In this document: positions 1 to 7,010 of the stretch, piece after piece
Position numbering within the stretch: the first letter of the stretch is position 1
Layout: every line of letters starts with the position of its first letter
IMG/VR virus record: IMGVR_UViG_3300012919_000027
Location: 1-29,302 of that record
Origin: a virus
DNA length: 29,302 bases
Direction: 5' to 3' (one strand)
Position numbers and translations under genes: made by a program
The notes under the pieces: model-generated
What the model saw: only the letters and a program-made list of their open reading frames with translations
What the model was told of the DNA's origin: nothing
Database searches by the model: none

Positions 1-122
1 TAAACACCAGCATCTTGTTGCTGGGGATATCAAAGTAAACATATCTCTTGACTAAAAGGAACTCGCAAGCTCGTACTATATTATTGGGTTATCTGGCTAC
101 ATATTAATTTAATCTAACTGTA

Positions 123-145
123 CCCCCTCTGGGGGGGCTGGGGGG
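123..145. other. C-run/G-run element, possible packaging or structured site
   Basis: Five C (123-127), TCT, seven G (131-137), CT and six G (140-145) stand out sharply from the AT-rich surroundings. The C-run can pair with the first G-run across a 3-base loop, or the G-runs could stack. The position just upstream of the terminase operon fits a cohesive-end or packaging-recognition region, since such sites commonly neighbour terminase genes. That role is inference from position only. Confidence 0.3.
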
Positions 146-186
146 AAAATCGCGACTCTGTTACGGTAAGTAGTCCTACTCAAACA

Positions 187-211
187 TTTTTAGCTTGAAA
201 AGCTCTAAAAA
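187..211. repeat. AT-rich stem-loop before first gene
   Basis: AGCTT (192-196) pairs with AAGCT (200-204) across a GAA loop, and the flanking TTTTT (187-191) can pair with AAAAA (207-211) around a 2-base bulge. It ends about 20 bases before the AGGAGGT ribosome site of the first gene. It might shape the leader RNA; no function is shown by the sequence. Confidence 0.35.
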
Positions 212-239
212 ATATTTAATGGTTAGTTAGGAGGTCGCT

Positions 240-530
240 ATGGCAAAAACACCAGCTTGGACTAGAAAAGAGGGTAAGAACCCTAAAGGTGGTTTGAATG
301 CGAAAGGCAGAGCAAGCTACAAGAAGGGTACTCTAAAGCCACCTGTTAAAAGAGGTGATAATCCTCGTCGTGCTTCTTTCTTAGCAAGGATGGGTGGAAT
401 GAGAGGACCAGAAAGGGATTCCAAAGGAAGACCTACTAGACTTCTTCTTAGTTTAAGAGCTTGGGGTGCAAGTTCGAAAGCAGATGCAAAAGCCAAAGCA
501 AGGGCAATTAGTAAAAGGAATAAAGCATAA
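240..530 (+). CDS. Small basic DUF6321-like phage protein
   Basis: This 96-residue, very basic protein has the pattern AWTRKEGKNPKGGLNAKGR near its N-terminus (residues 6-24), then NPRRASFLARMGGM and a C-terminal SLRAWGASSKADA segment. I recognise this arrangement as the DUF6321 family, small proteins frequent in marine phages, often beside terminase genes. The biochemical role is unknown; the high Lys/Arg content suggests nucleic-acid binding, which is inference. The ATG start is set by AGGAGGT about 5 bases upstream. It is the first gene of a run of overlapping genes ending in the large terminase, and its TAA overlaps the next ATG by one base (TAATG). Confidence 0.75.
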   Translation: MAKTPAWTRKEGKNPKGGLNAKGRASYKKGTLKPPVKRGDNPRRASFLARMGGMRGPERDSKGRPTRLLLSLRAWGASSKADAKAKARAISKRNKA

Positions 531-694
531 TGGCAGTAAACGCAGCTGGTAATTATACCAAACCTTCAATGAGAAAGAGTTTATTCAACAGAATCAAAGC
601 TGGTAGTAAAGGTGGCAAACCTGGTCAATGGTCAGCAAGAAAGGCACAGATGCTGGCTAGGATGTATAAAGCCAAAGGTGGAGGTTACACTTGA
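530..694 (+). CDS. 54-residue basic protein, resembles N-terminal part of DUF5872
   Basis: The frame encodes 54 residues containing SKGGKPGQWSARKAQM and a C-terminal YKAKGGGYT. This 'GQWSARKAQ...YK..GGGY' pattern is what I recall from the first half of DUF5872 proteins, basic proteins of phages and large algal viruses with no known activity. The ATG overlaps the preceding TAA by one base, and the TGA is overlapped by the TTG start of the next gene. No separate strong Shine-Dalgarno is visible, so expression probably depends on coupling to the upstream gene. The family call is from memory of the pattern; existence as a gene is supported by the tight overlaps and conserved-looking motifs. Confidence 0.7.
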   Translation: MAVNAAGNYTKPSMRKSLFNRIKAGSKGGKPGQWSARKAQMLARMYKAKGGGYT

Positions 695-924
695 AAGCTC
701 CTCAACGATCTTTATTTAATTGGGGTAAGCAGAAGTGGAGAACTTCTGATGGTTCTCCATCAAAAGGTAAGAAAAGATATTTACCAGATAAGGCTTGGAA
801 GTCTTTGAGTGCTGGTGAGAAAGCGGCAACGAATCGTGCTAAAGCAGAAGGTAATAGAAAAGGAAAACAATTTGTTAAACAACCTAAGAGTATTGCTAAG
901 AAAGTGAGGAAGTATCGAACATGA
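691..924 (+). CDS. 77-residue basic protein, resembles C-terminal part of DUF5872
   Basis: This 77-residue protein starts at TTG (691) inside the preceding stop (TTGA overlap), with GGAGG about 7 bases upstream. It contains KWRTSDGSPSKGKKRYLP (residues 15-32), AWKSLSAGEKAATNRAKAEG and KGKQFVKQPKSIAKKVRKYR at the C-terminus. The pattern matches the second half of DUF5872 proteins as I remember them, so this gene and its 54-residue neighbour look like one protein divided over two frames. Function is unknown. Its TGA overlaps the ATG of the next small gene (ATGA). Confidence 0.75.
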   Translation: MKAPQRSLFNWGKQKWRTSDGSPSKGKKRYLPDKAWKSLSAGEKAATNRAKAEGNRKGKQFVKQPKSIAKKVRKYRT

Positions 925-1028
925 GTATGCTATTAAAAATATTATTTTTTTGGTTGCCTTCAAAGAAGGCTAAGCCAACTACACCAAAATATCTATCTAA
1001 ACGTACCAAACGTACTAAAAAGAAATGA
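921..1028 (+). CDS. 35-residue putative membrane micro-protein
   Basis: A 35-residue frame lies exactly between two ATGA start/stop overlaps (921-924 and 1025-1028). It begins MSMLLKILFFWLP, a short hydrophobic stretch, followed by a strongly basic tail rich in Lys, Arg and Thr. The geometry suggests it is really translated by coupling. The hydrophobic segment is short for a full membrane span. I know no family for it. Confidence 0.55.
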   Translation: MSMLLKILFFWLPSKKAKPTTPKYLSKRTKRTKKK

Positions 1029-1219
1029 GCTTTTATCATAAGCTAAATCAAGAGGATCGTAGAATATTAAGGCATGTAGTAAAAACTGTACACATGAAAT
1101 ACTATCCAAAAGATTTTATAACTGATTATGAAGCTGATAAACTGATAGCAAGTATTCAATCAGAAACTTTAGAAAGTTTATTAGAAACTGGTAAGAATTA
1201 TAAAATAGATCAAAGATAG
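1025..1219 (+). CDS. Hypothetical protein preceding large terminase
   Basis: A 64-residue charged protein that starts at an ATGA overlap with the preceding micro-gene; its TAG stop overlaps the GTG start of the large terminase (TAGTG). It is predicted helical and lacks membrane segments. Position directly before the large subunit is where many phages encode the small terminase, but the protein is shorter than T7 gp18 (about 89 residues) and I see no DNA-binding motif, so the small-terminase role is only a positional guess. Confidence 0.6.
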   Translation: MSFYHKLNQEDRRILRHVVKTVHMKYYPKDFITDYEADKLIASIQSETLESLLETGKNYKIDQR

Positions 1220-2736
1220 TGCATACCTTTACTTACAAACCAGACGGTCAAACTATAAAAACATTTATGAAGGACTCTAATTTTTTTAGAGGTATAAGAG
1301 GTCCGGTTGGTTCTGGTAAGTCAGTTGCTTGTTGTGTTGAGGTATTTAGAAGAAGCTTGGAGCAACATAAGAACAAGGAAGGTAAGCGTAAAAGTCGTTG
1401 GGCTATTATTAGAAACACTAATCCACAGTTAAGAACGACTACTATAAAGACTTGGCTTGATTGGTTTCCAGAAGATGTATGGGGTAAGTTTCATTGGTCA
1501 GTACCTTATACTCATCATATACAACAAGATGAATTAGACATTGAGGTTCTTTTCTTAGCTTTGGATAGACCAGAAGATGTTAAGAAGCTTCTTTCTTTGG
1601 AACTTACTGGTATTTGGATTAACGAGGCAAGGGAAGTACCCAAGAGTATTATTGATGCGTGTACTATGCGTGTTGGTCGTTATCCTTCTATGCGTGAGGG
1701 TGGACCAAGTTGGTCTGGTGTCATTGCAGATACCAATGCTCCAGAAGAAGATCATTGGTGGGCAATCATGGCTGGAGAAGTTCCGATACCAGATTACATT
1801 CCTAAAGAGCAAGCTAAGATGTTAATCAAACCAGATAATTGGTCTTTCTTTGTTCAACCACCAGCTATGGAAGAAAAGCTTGATGAGAAAGGTGATGTTA
1901 ATACTTATGTACCAAATAAGAAAGCTGAGAATAATAGTAATATACTTGATACTTATTATCCCAATCTTATTCGTGGTAAGACTAAAAGCTGGATAGATGT
2001 TTATGTTATGAATCGTTTAGGTTCTATACAGGAAGGTAAACCAGTTTACCCTCAATTTGTTAGTGAAACTCATATTGCTCAAGAAGAAATACCGATTGCT
2101 ATCGGTGTACCTTTGTACATTGGTGTTGACTTTGGACTTACTCCAGCCGCAGTTTTTGGTCAGAAGGTTAGAGGTCGTTGGTTAATACAATCAGAGATTG
2201 TAGCGATTGATATGGGTATTGTTAGATTTGCAGAACTGTTAAGACAAGAGATAGCAACACGGTTTTCTGGTCTTGATGTAAATATTATTGGTGATCCAGC
2301 TGGTGACTTTAGAGCGCAAACAGATGAATCGACTCCATTTCAGATTTTAAGAGGTGCTGGTCTTAGGGCAATACCAGCTCCATCCAATAGTGTTGATCTT
2401 AGATTAGAGTCAGTTTCATCACAGTTAACAAAAATGTCAGATGGTCAACCAGCTTTTTTAATAGACAGAAGGTGTCCTTCTCTGATAAAAGGCTTTCAAG
2501 GTGGGTATTGTTATAGGAGGATGCAAGTGTCAGGAGAACGCTATGATGACAAACCAGAAAAGAATATGTACTCCCATATTCATGATGCTTTGCAGTATTT
2601 AATGTTAGGTGCTGGTGAAGGCAGACAATTAATTTCTGGACAACAACCCCTTTCTTCGTTTAATGCTAAGAGAGACTATGATGTATTTAAAAGAAAACCT
2701 ATGAAACAAAGATTTAATTTTTGGTCAAGAATGTAA
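1219..2736 (+). CDS. Terminase large subunit
   Basis: This 505-residue protein is the packaging motor that drives DNA into the procapsid through the portal and cuts the concatemer. The N-terminal ATPase domain shows a Walker A motif GPVGSGKS (residues 28-35) and a Walker B-like GIWINEA (131-137) with E136 as likely catalytic glutamate. The C-terminal RNase H-like nuclease domain shows YIGVDFG (300-306, D304), GDPAG (358-362, D359) and HDALQY (455-460, D456), the expected acidic triad. The start is GTG, overlapping the upstream TAG; the next in-frame ATG (residue 17) would leave too little sequence before the Walker A motif. The length is normal for the family. Confidence 0.95.
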   Translation: MHTFTYKPDGQTIKTFMKDSNFFRGIRGPVGSGKSVACCVEVFRRSLEQHKNKEGKRKSRWAIIRNTNPQLRTTTIKTWLDWFPEDVWGKFHWSVPYTHHIQQDELDIEVLFLALDRPEDVKKLLSLELTGIWINEAREVPKSIIDACTMRVGRYPSMREGGPSWSGVIADTNAPEEDHWWAIMAGEVPIPDYIPKEQAKMLIKPDNWSFFVQPPAMEEKLDEKGDVNTYVPNKKAENNSNILDTYYPNLIRGKTKSWIDVYVMNRLGSIQEGKPVYPQFVSETHIAQEEIPIAIGVPLYIGVDFGLTPAAVFGQKVRGRWLIQSEIVAIDMGIVRFAELLRQEIATRFSGLDVNIIGDPAGDFRAQTDESTPFQILRGAGLRAIPAPSNSVDLRLESVSSQLTKMSDGQPAFLIDRRCPSLIKGFQGGYCYRRMQVSGERYDDKPEKNMYSHIHDALQYLMLGAGEGRQLISGQQPLSSFNAKRDYDVFKRKPMKQRFNFWSRM

Positions 2737-2748
2737 GGAGATTGTACA

Positions 2749-3033
2749 ATGTGTTTTGGTGGTGGTAGTAGTGCGCCTGTTAAAGACCCAGAAGCTGAAA
2801 GGCAACAGGAACTTGAAAGAGAAAAACAACAAGCTCAAATTAAAGCAAACAAAGCAGCGCAAGTACAGAGAACTGTTGTTTATAATCAACCATTAGCATC
2901 TGGTCCAAAAGAACCAGATACAGTTTCATCTGCTTTGTCAAAAGCTGGTATGCCGAGAAAAAGAATTAAAGGAGCGCAATCTTTAATTACTGGTTCTAGG
3001 GGTGGTAAAGGTTTTTATTCAAGATTAGGATAA
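2749..3033 (+). CDS. Conserved small phage protein between terminase and portal
   Basis: A 94-residue protein beginning MCFGGGSSAP, followed by a Glu/Gln/Lys-rich helical region (about 13-40) and a C-terminus with SLITGSRGGKGFYSRLG. Small proteins with a Gly-rich N-terminus and a 'SLITG..GG.GFY' tail occur at this place in many podovirus-like genomes; the function is not known to me. GGAG lies about 8 bases before the ATG. It sits 12 bases after the terminase and 4 bases before the portal gene, so it probably belongs to head assembly. Confidence 0.65.
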   Translation: MCFGGGSSAPVKDPEAERQQELEREKQQAQIKANKAAQVQRTVVYNQPLASGPKEPDTVSSALSKAGMPRKRIKGAQSLITGSRGGKGFYSRLG

Positions 3034-3037
3034 CATT

Positions 3038-4582
3038 ATGCACAAAGAAGCTAAAGACTTTTTACATAAATATGAAAAAGCTAAGACGCATAGAGAAAAC
3101 TTTATACCATTATTTGAAGAGTGTTATGAATACTCTATGCCTCAAAGAGAATCTTTTTATACTGAATCTGTTGGTCAGAGAAGAGATGAAAAGATATTTG
3201 ATGAAACAGCAGTAGTTGGTGTACAGGAATTTGCATCTAGGTTACAAGCTGGTTTAGTTCCTAACTTTGCTAGGTGGGCTGACTTTGTTGCTGGTTCTGA
3301 AGTACCCAAAGAACAAAGAGAAGAAGTTAATAATGATCTTGATGAAGTTACTGACTATGTGTTTGAGGTATTACAAAACTCTAACTTTGGTCAAGAGGTT
3401 CATGAATCTTTTATGGACTTAGCAGTAGGCACTGGTGTACTTCATGTTGCTGAAGGTGATGCAGTACACCCTGTTAATTTTTCTGCTATTCCATTACCTC
3501 ATGTTGTTTTAGATACTGGACCAGATGATAAGATAGATCATATTTTTAGAGAAAGAAAAGTAAGATATTCTGATTTACCAATACTATATCCTAATGGTTC
3601 GTTTAGTCCTAAGATTGCACAACTTATGCAAAATAGTCCAGAAGTAAAAACAAATGTTCTTGAGGTTATTTGTAAAGATTATTCTAAGATAAATGAAGAT
3701 GCTTTTTTATCTTATGTCATTGAGATGGGTGATAAAGATATAATATCTTTTGATAGCTTTAAAGGAGTAGGATCAAATCCATTTATTTGTTTTCGTTGGT
3801 CTAAATGTGCTGGTGAAGTATATGGTCGTGGTCCACTTATGAATGCATTAAGTGCAATTAAAACAACTAACCTTACTGTACAGTTAGTGTTGGAAAATGC
3901 ACAAATGGCTATCTCTGGTATTTATCAATTGGATGATGATGGTATTATCAATCCAGATACAATTAGTTTAGTACCTGGTACAGTTATACCTAAAGCACCA
4001 AACTCTGCTGGATTGCAACCGATTAGGGCTGCTGGTAACTTTGATGTTAGTCAGTTTATTTTAAACGATATGCGTTTAAATATTAAGAGAGCTTTGTATA
4101 ATGAGATGCTTGGTGATCCTAATAAAACTCCAGCTACTGCTACTGAGATTGCAGAACGTATGGCTGATTTATCCAGACAGATTGGTTCTGCATTTGGTAG
4201 GTTACAATCAGAATTGGTACAACCAGTTCTTCAAAGGGTTATATTTATTCTTAAGAAACAAGGTAGAATAGAAATTCCTACTGTAAATGGTAGACAAGTA
4301 AAGGTACGTTCTGTATCTCCATTAAGTCAAGGACAAGCAAAGCAAGATATAAACAATACTGCACAATGGATGCAGTTAGTTCAACAAAGTTTTGGTCCAG
4401 AGATTATGAATTTATTAGTTAGTGGTGAGGAAGTTGCTAGTCATTTAGCTAAGAAATTCAATGTACCAGATAGTTTAATTAGAGATGCAAGTGAAAGACA
4501 AGAGCTTGTACAGTTAATGCAACAGGCTCAACAGTTGCAACAAGCTCAACAACAACAGGGAGAGGAAGTTGTCCAACAATAA
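3038..4582 (+). CDS. Portal (head-to-tail connecting) protein
   Basis: The 514-residue product resembles the T7 gp8-type 'bacteriophage head to tail connecting protein' family: the N-terminal RENFIPLFEECYEYSMPQ segment, the central FRWSKCAGEVYGRGP (YGRGP at 262-266) followed by a long helix with LVLENAQMA, and the segment TPATATEIAERMADLSRQIG in the C-terminal half. Twelve copies should form the ring at one capsid vertex that docks the terminase and the tail. The C-terminus is unusually Gln-rich (LMQQAQQLQQAQQQQ). AGGA is about 7 bases before the ATG. The stop lies inside the next gene's first codons. Confidence 0.93.
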   Translation: MHKEAKDFLHKYEKAKTHRENFIPLFEECYEYSMPQRESFYTESVGQRRDEKIFDETAVVGVQEFASRLQAGLVPNFARWADFVAGSEVPKEQREEVNNDLDEVTDYVFEVLQNSNFGQEVHESFMDLAVGTGVLHVAEGDAVHPVNFSAIPLPHVVLDTGPDDKIDHIFRERKVRYSDLPILYPNGSFSPKIAQLMQNSPEVKTNVLEVICKDYSKINEDAFLSYVIEMGDKDIISFDSFKGVGSNPFICFRWSKCAGEVYGRGPLMNALSAIKTTNLTVQLVLENAQMAISGIYQLDDDGIINPDTISLVPGTVIPKAPNSAGLQPIRAAGNFDVSQFILNDMRLNIKRALYNEMLGDPNKTPATATEIAERMADLSRQIGSAFGRLQSELVQPVLQRVIFILKKQGRIEIPTVNGRQVKVRSVSPLSQGQAKQDINNTAQWMQLVQQSFGPEIMNLLVSGEEVASHLAKKFNVPDSLIRDASERQELVQLMQQAQQLQQAQQQQGEEVVQQ

Positions 4583-4832
4583 ACATATTGGTGTAGATGG
4601 AATAGAAAGAAGTAAACAAGAAGATATAAGAATAAGTATGGATATACAATCCTTATTTAAAACACCGAATGGTCAATCGGTATTAAAGTATTTAAGAAAA
4701 CTTACAATAGAATATGTTAATGGTCCGAATATAAGTGATAGTGCTTTACGTCATCATGAGGGTCAAAGATATTTGTATGCTATTATAGAACGTAGAATTA
4801 ATCATGCTGAAAAGGAGAGCAGTAATGTCTGA
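4569..4832 (+). CDS. Bbp19-like small phage protein
   Basis: An 87-residue protein translated from TTG (4569) with GGGAGAGGA just upstream, overlapping the portal gene by 14 bases. The segment FKTPNGQSVLKYLRK (about 30-44) and the later HHEGQRYLYAII (about 62-73) match the pattern of the small Bbp19-like proteins found between portal and scaffold in podoviruses such as the Bordetella phage group. The role is not established; its place suggests involvement in head assembly. The gene overlaps the scaffold gene by 8 bases if the scaffold starts at 4825. Confidence 0.68.
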   Translation: MSNNKHIGVDGIERSKQEDIRISMDIQSLFKTPNGQSVLKYLRKLTIEYVNGPNISDSALRHHEGQRYLYAIIERRINHAEKESSNV

Positions 4833-5607
4833 AGAAACACAAACAGTATCAGAAGCAATGGAACAACAGACCCCTGACATAAGTGACAGAAGTGACATAA
4901 AATCAGAGGAAAAGGATTTTGTAACTGCTGAAGATCAAGCACCAGCAAGACCAGAGTGGTTACCAGAAAAGTTTAAAACACCAGAAGCTTTGTTAGAATC
5001 GTATAGTAATCTTGAGAAGAAACAAGGTCAGAAAGAAAGTGATTTAAGAGAAGCTTGGGAAAAAGAATTAAATGAACAAGCTTATGCTGATAGACCAGAA
5101 AGTGCTGGTGATTATGTATTACCTAAAAGTATTGATGAATCTTTAGCTCCAGATAATAAAATGCTAGATTGGTGGTCTAAGTTTTCTTGGGAAAATGGTA
5201 TGAGCCAAGAAGAATTTGAAGCTGGTATTAATATGTTTGAACAAGAAAGAGAATCAATAATTGGTTCTATTGAGTCTAATAGGGAAGATGAAGTAAAGAA
5301 ACTTGGTGATAATGCAGAAGAAAGAATACAAGCTACTGCATTATTTGCACAAAAGTTTTTTCCAGAAAACCTTATGCCAGCTATAGAAAGACTTACAGAA
5401 ACATCTGAAGGTATACAAGCAATAGAACATATTATGGAAAGTATAAAGCAAGGTGGTAATATAGATACTGAACCAGCTAATCGTTTAGATTTACAGACTT
5501 TAGAGTCTATGATGAATGATGAACGATATTGGAATCCAGCTAAGAAAGATTTAAATTATATCCGTGAAGTAACAGAAGGTTATAATAAATTAAATGGAGT
5601 AGGATAA
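4825..5607 (+). CDS. Capsid assembly scaffolding protein
   Basis: A 260-residue acidic, helix-rich protein with an Asp/Glu-rich N-terminus and a PEWLPEKFKTPEALLESY segment from residue 43, a signature of T7 gp9-like scaffold proteins. The scaffold should guide capsid protein into procapsids and leave before or during packaging. A longer frame opens at ATG 4804, but AAGGAGAG at 4812-4819 sits properly only before ATG 4825, so that start is chosen. The place between portal and capsid is the expected one. Low sequence complexity and many Glu residues are normal for scaffolds. Confidence 0.87.
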   Translation: MSEETQTVSEAMEQQTPDISDRSDIKSEEKDFVTAEDQAPARPEWLPEKFKTPEALLESYSNLEKKQGQKESDLREAWEKELNEQAYADRPESAGDYVLPKSIDESLAPDNKMLDWWSKFSWENGMSQEEFEAGINMFEQERESIIGSIESNREDEVKKLGDNAEERIQATALFAQKFFPENLMPAIERLTETSEGIQAIEHIMESIKQGGNIDTEPANRLDLQTLESMMNDERYWNPAKKDLNYIREVTEGYNKLNGVG

Positions 5608-6099
5608 TTGTTATCTTGTGTTCATTCTAATTTAGATCATGTAGATTATTTGTGTGTTAATCTTCGTGATGAAGATGAAGAAGAATTAAAAGCTATGAAC
5701 ATAGATGGTCGCTATGCTTTAGCTTTTCCATTTACACAAAATCATTCTCTTACATTTACTATTCTTGATGATGAAACACCATTAGCTATGTTTGGTACAA
5801 TACCAGCTAGAAACAATGAAGCTAGAATATGGATGCTTTGTACAAATGAATTTCAAAACAATTATAGAGAAATTTGCAGACACGCTAGAGATTTTATTGA
5901 GTTGTTGCAATCTAGTTACAGTACTATTTATAACGTCGTTCCAGCTAATAATAAAAGGACAATACGTTTTTTAAGGTTCTGTGGCTTCCAGTTTAGTGAG
6001 AAAATAAATATTAATGATGTAGATTTTATTAAATTTTTTCGTTGCAATAGTTTTTATAATGATGTTAATAATAAAGAGTCACGACCTGTAATGCACTGA
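5608..6099 (+). CDS. T7 gp13-like protein (GNAT-like fold), putative internal/assembly protein
   Basis: A 163-residue protein from TTG (5608), directly after the scaffold stop, with GGAGTAGGA upstream. The segment STIYNVVPANNKRTIRFLRFCGFQF (about 108-132) is similar to T7 gp13, where WNYV..GN...IRFLK..GA.F occupies the same relative place; this looks like the end of an acetyltransferase-type fold. T7 gp13 (138 residues) is needed for virion assembly but is not a proven enzyme. In T7 the gene lies after the tail tubular genes, whereas here it lies between scaffold and capsid. Enzymatic activity is not claimed. Confidence 0.68.
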   Translation: MLSCVHSNLDHVDYLCVNLRDEDEEELKAMNIDGRYALAFPFTQNHSLTFTILDDETPLAMFGTIPARNNEARIWMLCTNEFQNNYREICRHARDFIELLQSSYSTIYNVVPANNKRTIRFLRFCGFQFSEKININDVDFIKFFRCNSFYNDVNNKESRPVMH

Positions 6100-6117
6100 G
6101 CAACCCTTTATGGATAA

Positions 6118-6145
6118 TTGCTATGAGGTGATCTAATCAGATAAT
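6118..6145 (+). promoter_or_regulatory. Candidate sigma70-like promoter upstream of capsid gene
   Basis: TTGCTA (6118-6123) and GATAAT (6140-6145) are separated by 16 bases, matching consensus at 4 of 6 and 5 of 6 positions. Transcription would start near 6152 and give a leader of about 32 bases before the capsid ATG. In AT-rich DNA such matches can arise by chance, but this gap of about 84 bases is among the longest in the rightward block and precedes the most highly needed structural gene. Confidence 0.35.
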
Positions 6146-6152
6146 CGCATAG
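6121..6152. repeat. Imperfect inverted repeat upstream of capsid gene
   Basis: The arms CTATGAGGTGATCT (6121-6134) and AGATAATCGCATAG (6139-6152) pair with two mismatches and one G-U around the 4-base loop AATC. It covers the spacer and -10 of the candidate promoter, so it could be an operator-like dyad, an RNA processing hairpin or a 5' stabilising structure. No T-run follows, so it is not a standard terminator. Confidence 0.5.
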
Positions 6153-6183
6153 ACATTATTGAAACTTTATAGAGGAAATGCTT

Positions 6184-6999
6184 ATGGCAAATACTATATC
6201 TACAGCCTTTATAAAACAGTTTGAATCTGAAGTTCATATTGCCTATCAAAGAATGGGTAGTAAATTACGTAACACAGTTCGTACTGTTTCCAATGTTACT
6301 GGTAATGTTGTACGTTTTCAGAAGATTGGTACTGGCTCTGCATCAACTAAATCAAGAAATGGTTTAGTTACTCCAATGGAATTAGCTCACACTAATGTTG
6401 AATGTACTATGGCTGATTATTATGCAGCTGAGTATATCGATAAGTTAGACGAGCTAAAAACTAACATTGATGAAAGACAAGCTGTTGCAAAAAGTGCGGC
6501 GGCTGCATTAGGTCGTAAAACAGATGAAATACTCTACACTGCTATGGATTCTGGTGCTAATAGCACACAGATTCATGACACAAGTGGAGCTATTGAAAAA
6601 GCTGATTTACTTACTTTGTTTGAAACTATGGGTGCAGCTAACATTCCAGAAGATGGTGGAAGATACTTAGCTATGAATCCAAAAGGTTTTGCTGATTTAT
6701 TTTTAATAAATGAATTTGCAAGTTCAGACTATGTTGGTGATCAAAACCTTCCTTATGCTGGTGGAATGACTATGAAAAACTTTTTAGGTTTTCAAATCTT
6801 TTCTACTTCAGCAGTAACTGCTGGTAAGAATATGGCATATCATACTTCTGCTATTGGTTTAGGAATTGGTGCTGATGTATCAACTGAATTAAATTATGTG
6901 CCAGAAAGAGCTGCACATTTAACTACATCTATGATGAGCATGGGTGCTGTTGTTATTGATGACAATGGTATTTATGAAGTCCTAGATAATAATACATAG
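6184..6999 (+). CDS. Major capsid protein
   Basis: The 271-residue product resembles the short podovirus 'phage capsid protein' family: N-terminal FIKQFESEVHIAYQRMGSKL, then IDERQAVAKSAAAALGRKTD (about 96-115) and a C-terminal part with repeated Gly/Ala and aromatic beta segments. An HK97-like fold is expected from the family, not visible directly. AGAGGA at 6171-6176 is too close to ATG 6178 but properly spaced for ATG 6184, which is taken as the start. It follows the scaffold as in other podoviruses and lies between a candidate promoter and, after the next gene, a strong terminator, consistent with high expression. Confidence 0.85.
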   Translation: MANTISTAFIKQFESEVHIAYQRMGSKLRNTVRTVSNVTGNVVRFQKIGTGSASTKSRNGLVTPMELAHTNVECTMADYYAAEYIDKLDELKTNIDERQAVAKSAAAALGRKTDEILYTAMDSGANSTQIHDTSGAIEKADLLTLFETMGAANIPEDGGRYLAMNPKGFADLFLINEFASSDYVGDQNLPYAGGMTMKNFLGFQIFSTSAVTAGKNMAYHTSAIGLGIGADVSTELNYVPERAAHLTTSMMSMGAVVIDDNGIYEVLDNNT

Positions 7000-7010
7000 G
7001 AGGTAATTAT

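Larger units (their letters stand above)
1..239. other. Non-coding leader upstream of packaging operon
   Basis: No open frame of useful length is seen on either strand. The stretch contains a 6-bp hairpin (arms CCAGCA 7-12 and TGCTGG 19-24), a C-run followed by two G-runs at 123-145, and an AT-rich stem-loop at about 187-211. A -35-like TTGACT lies at 48-53, but the nearest -10-like boxes (TACTAT 74-79, TATATT 77-82) are spaced too far for a confident promoter. The end of the region carries a strong Shine-Dalgarno AGGAGGT for the first gene. This is the longest gene-free stretch in the window. Confidence 0.6.

Noticed and set aside
7-24. Hairpin CCAGCA/TGCTGG at the left edge considered as terminator
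   Set aside because: No T-run follows on the plus strand, and the minus-strand context lies at the window edge; not enough support for a terminator call.
61-119. Possible tRNA fragment or attachment site in the leader
   Set aside because: No cloverleaf, anticodon arm or T-loop consensus can be drawn, and no integrase is present in the window.
1555-1812. Minus-strand open frame within the terminase gene
   Set aside because: It lies opposite the well-supported terminase, shows no recognisable motif and no ribosome site; treated as a shadow frame.
5792-5974. 60-residue plus-strand frame inside the gp13-like gene
   Set aside because: It lacks a ribosome site and motif, and the overlapping frame has clear gp13-like similarity.
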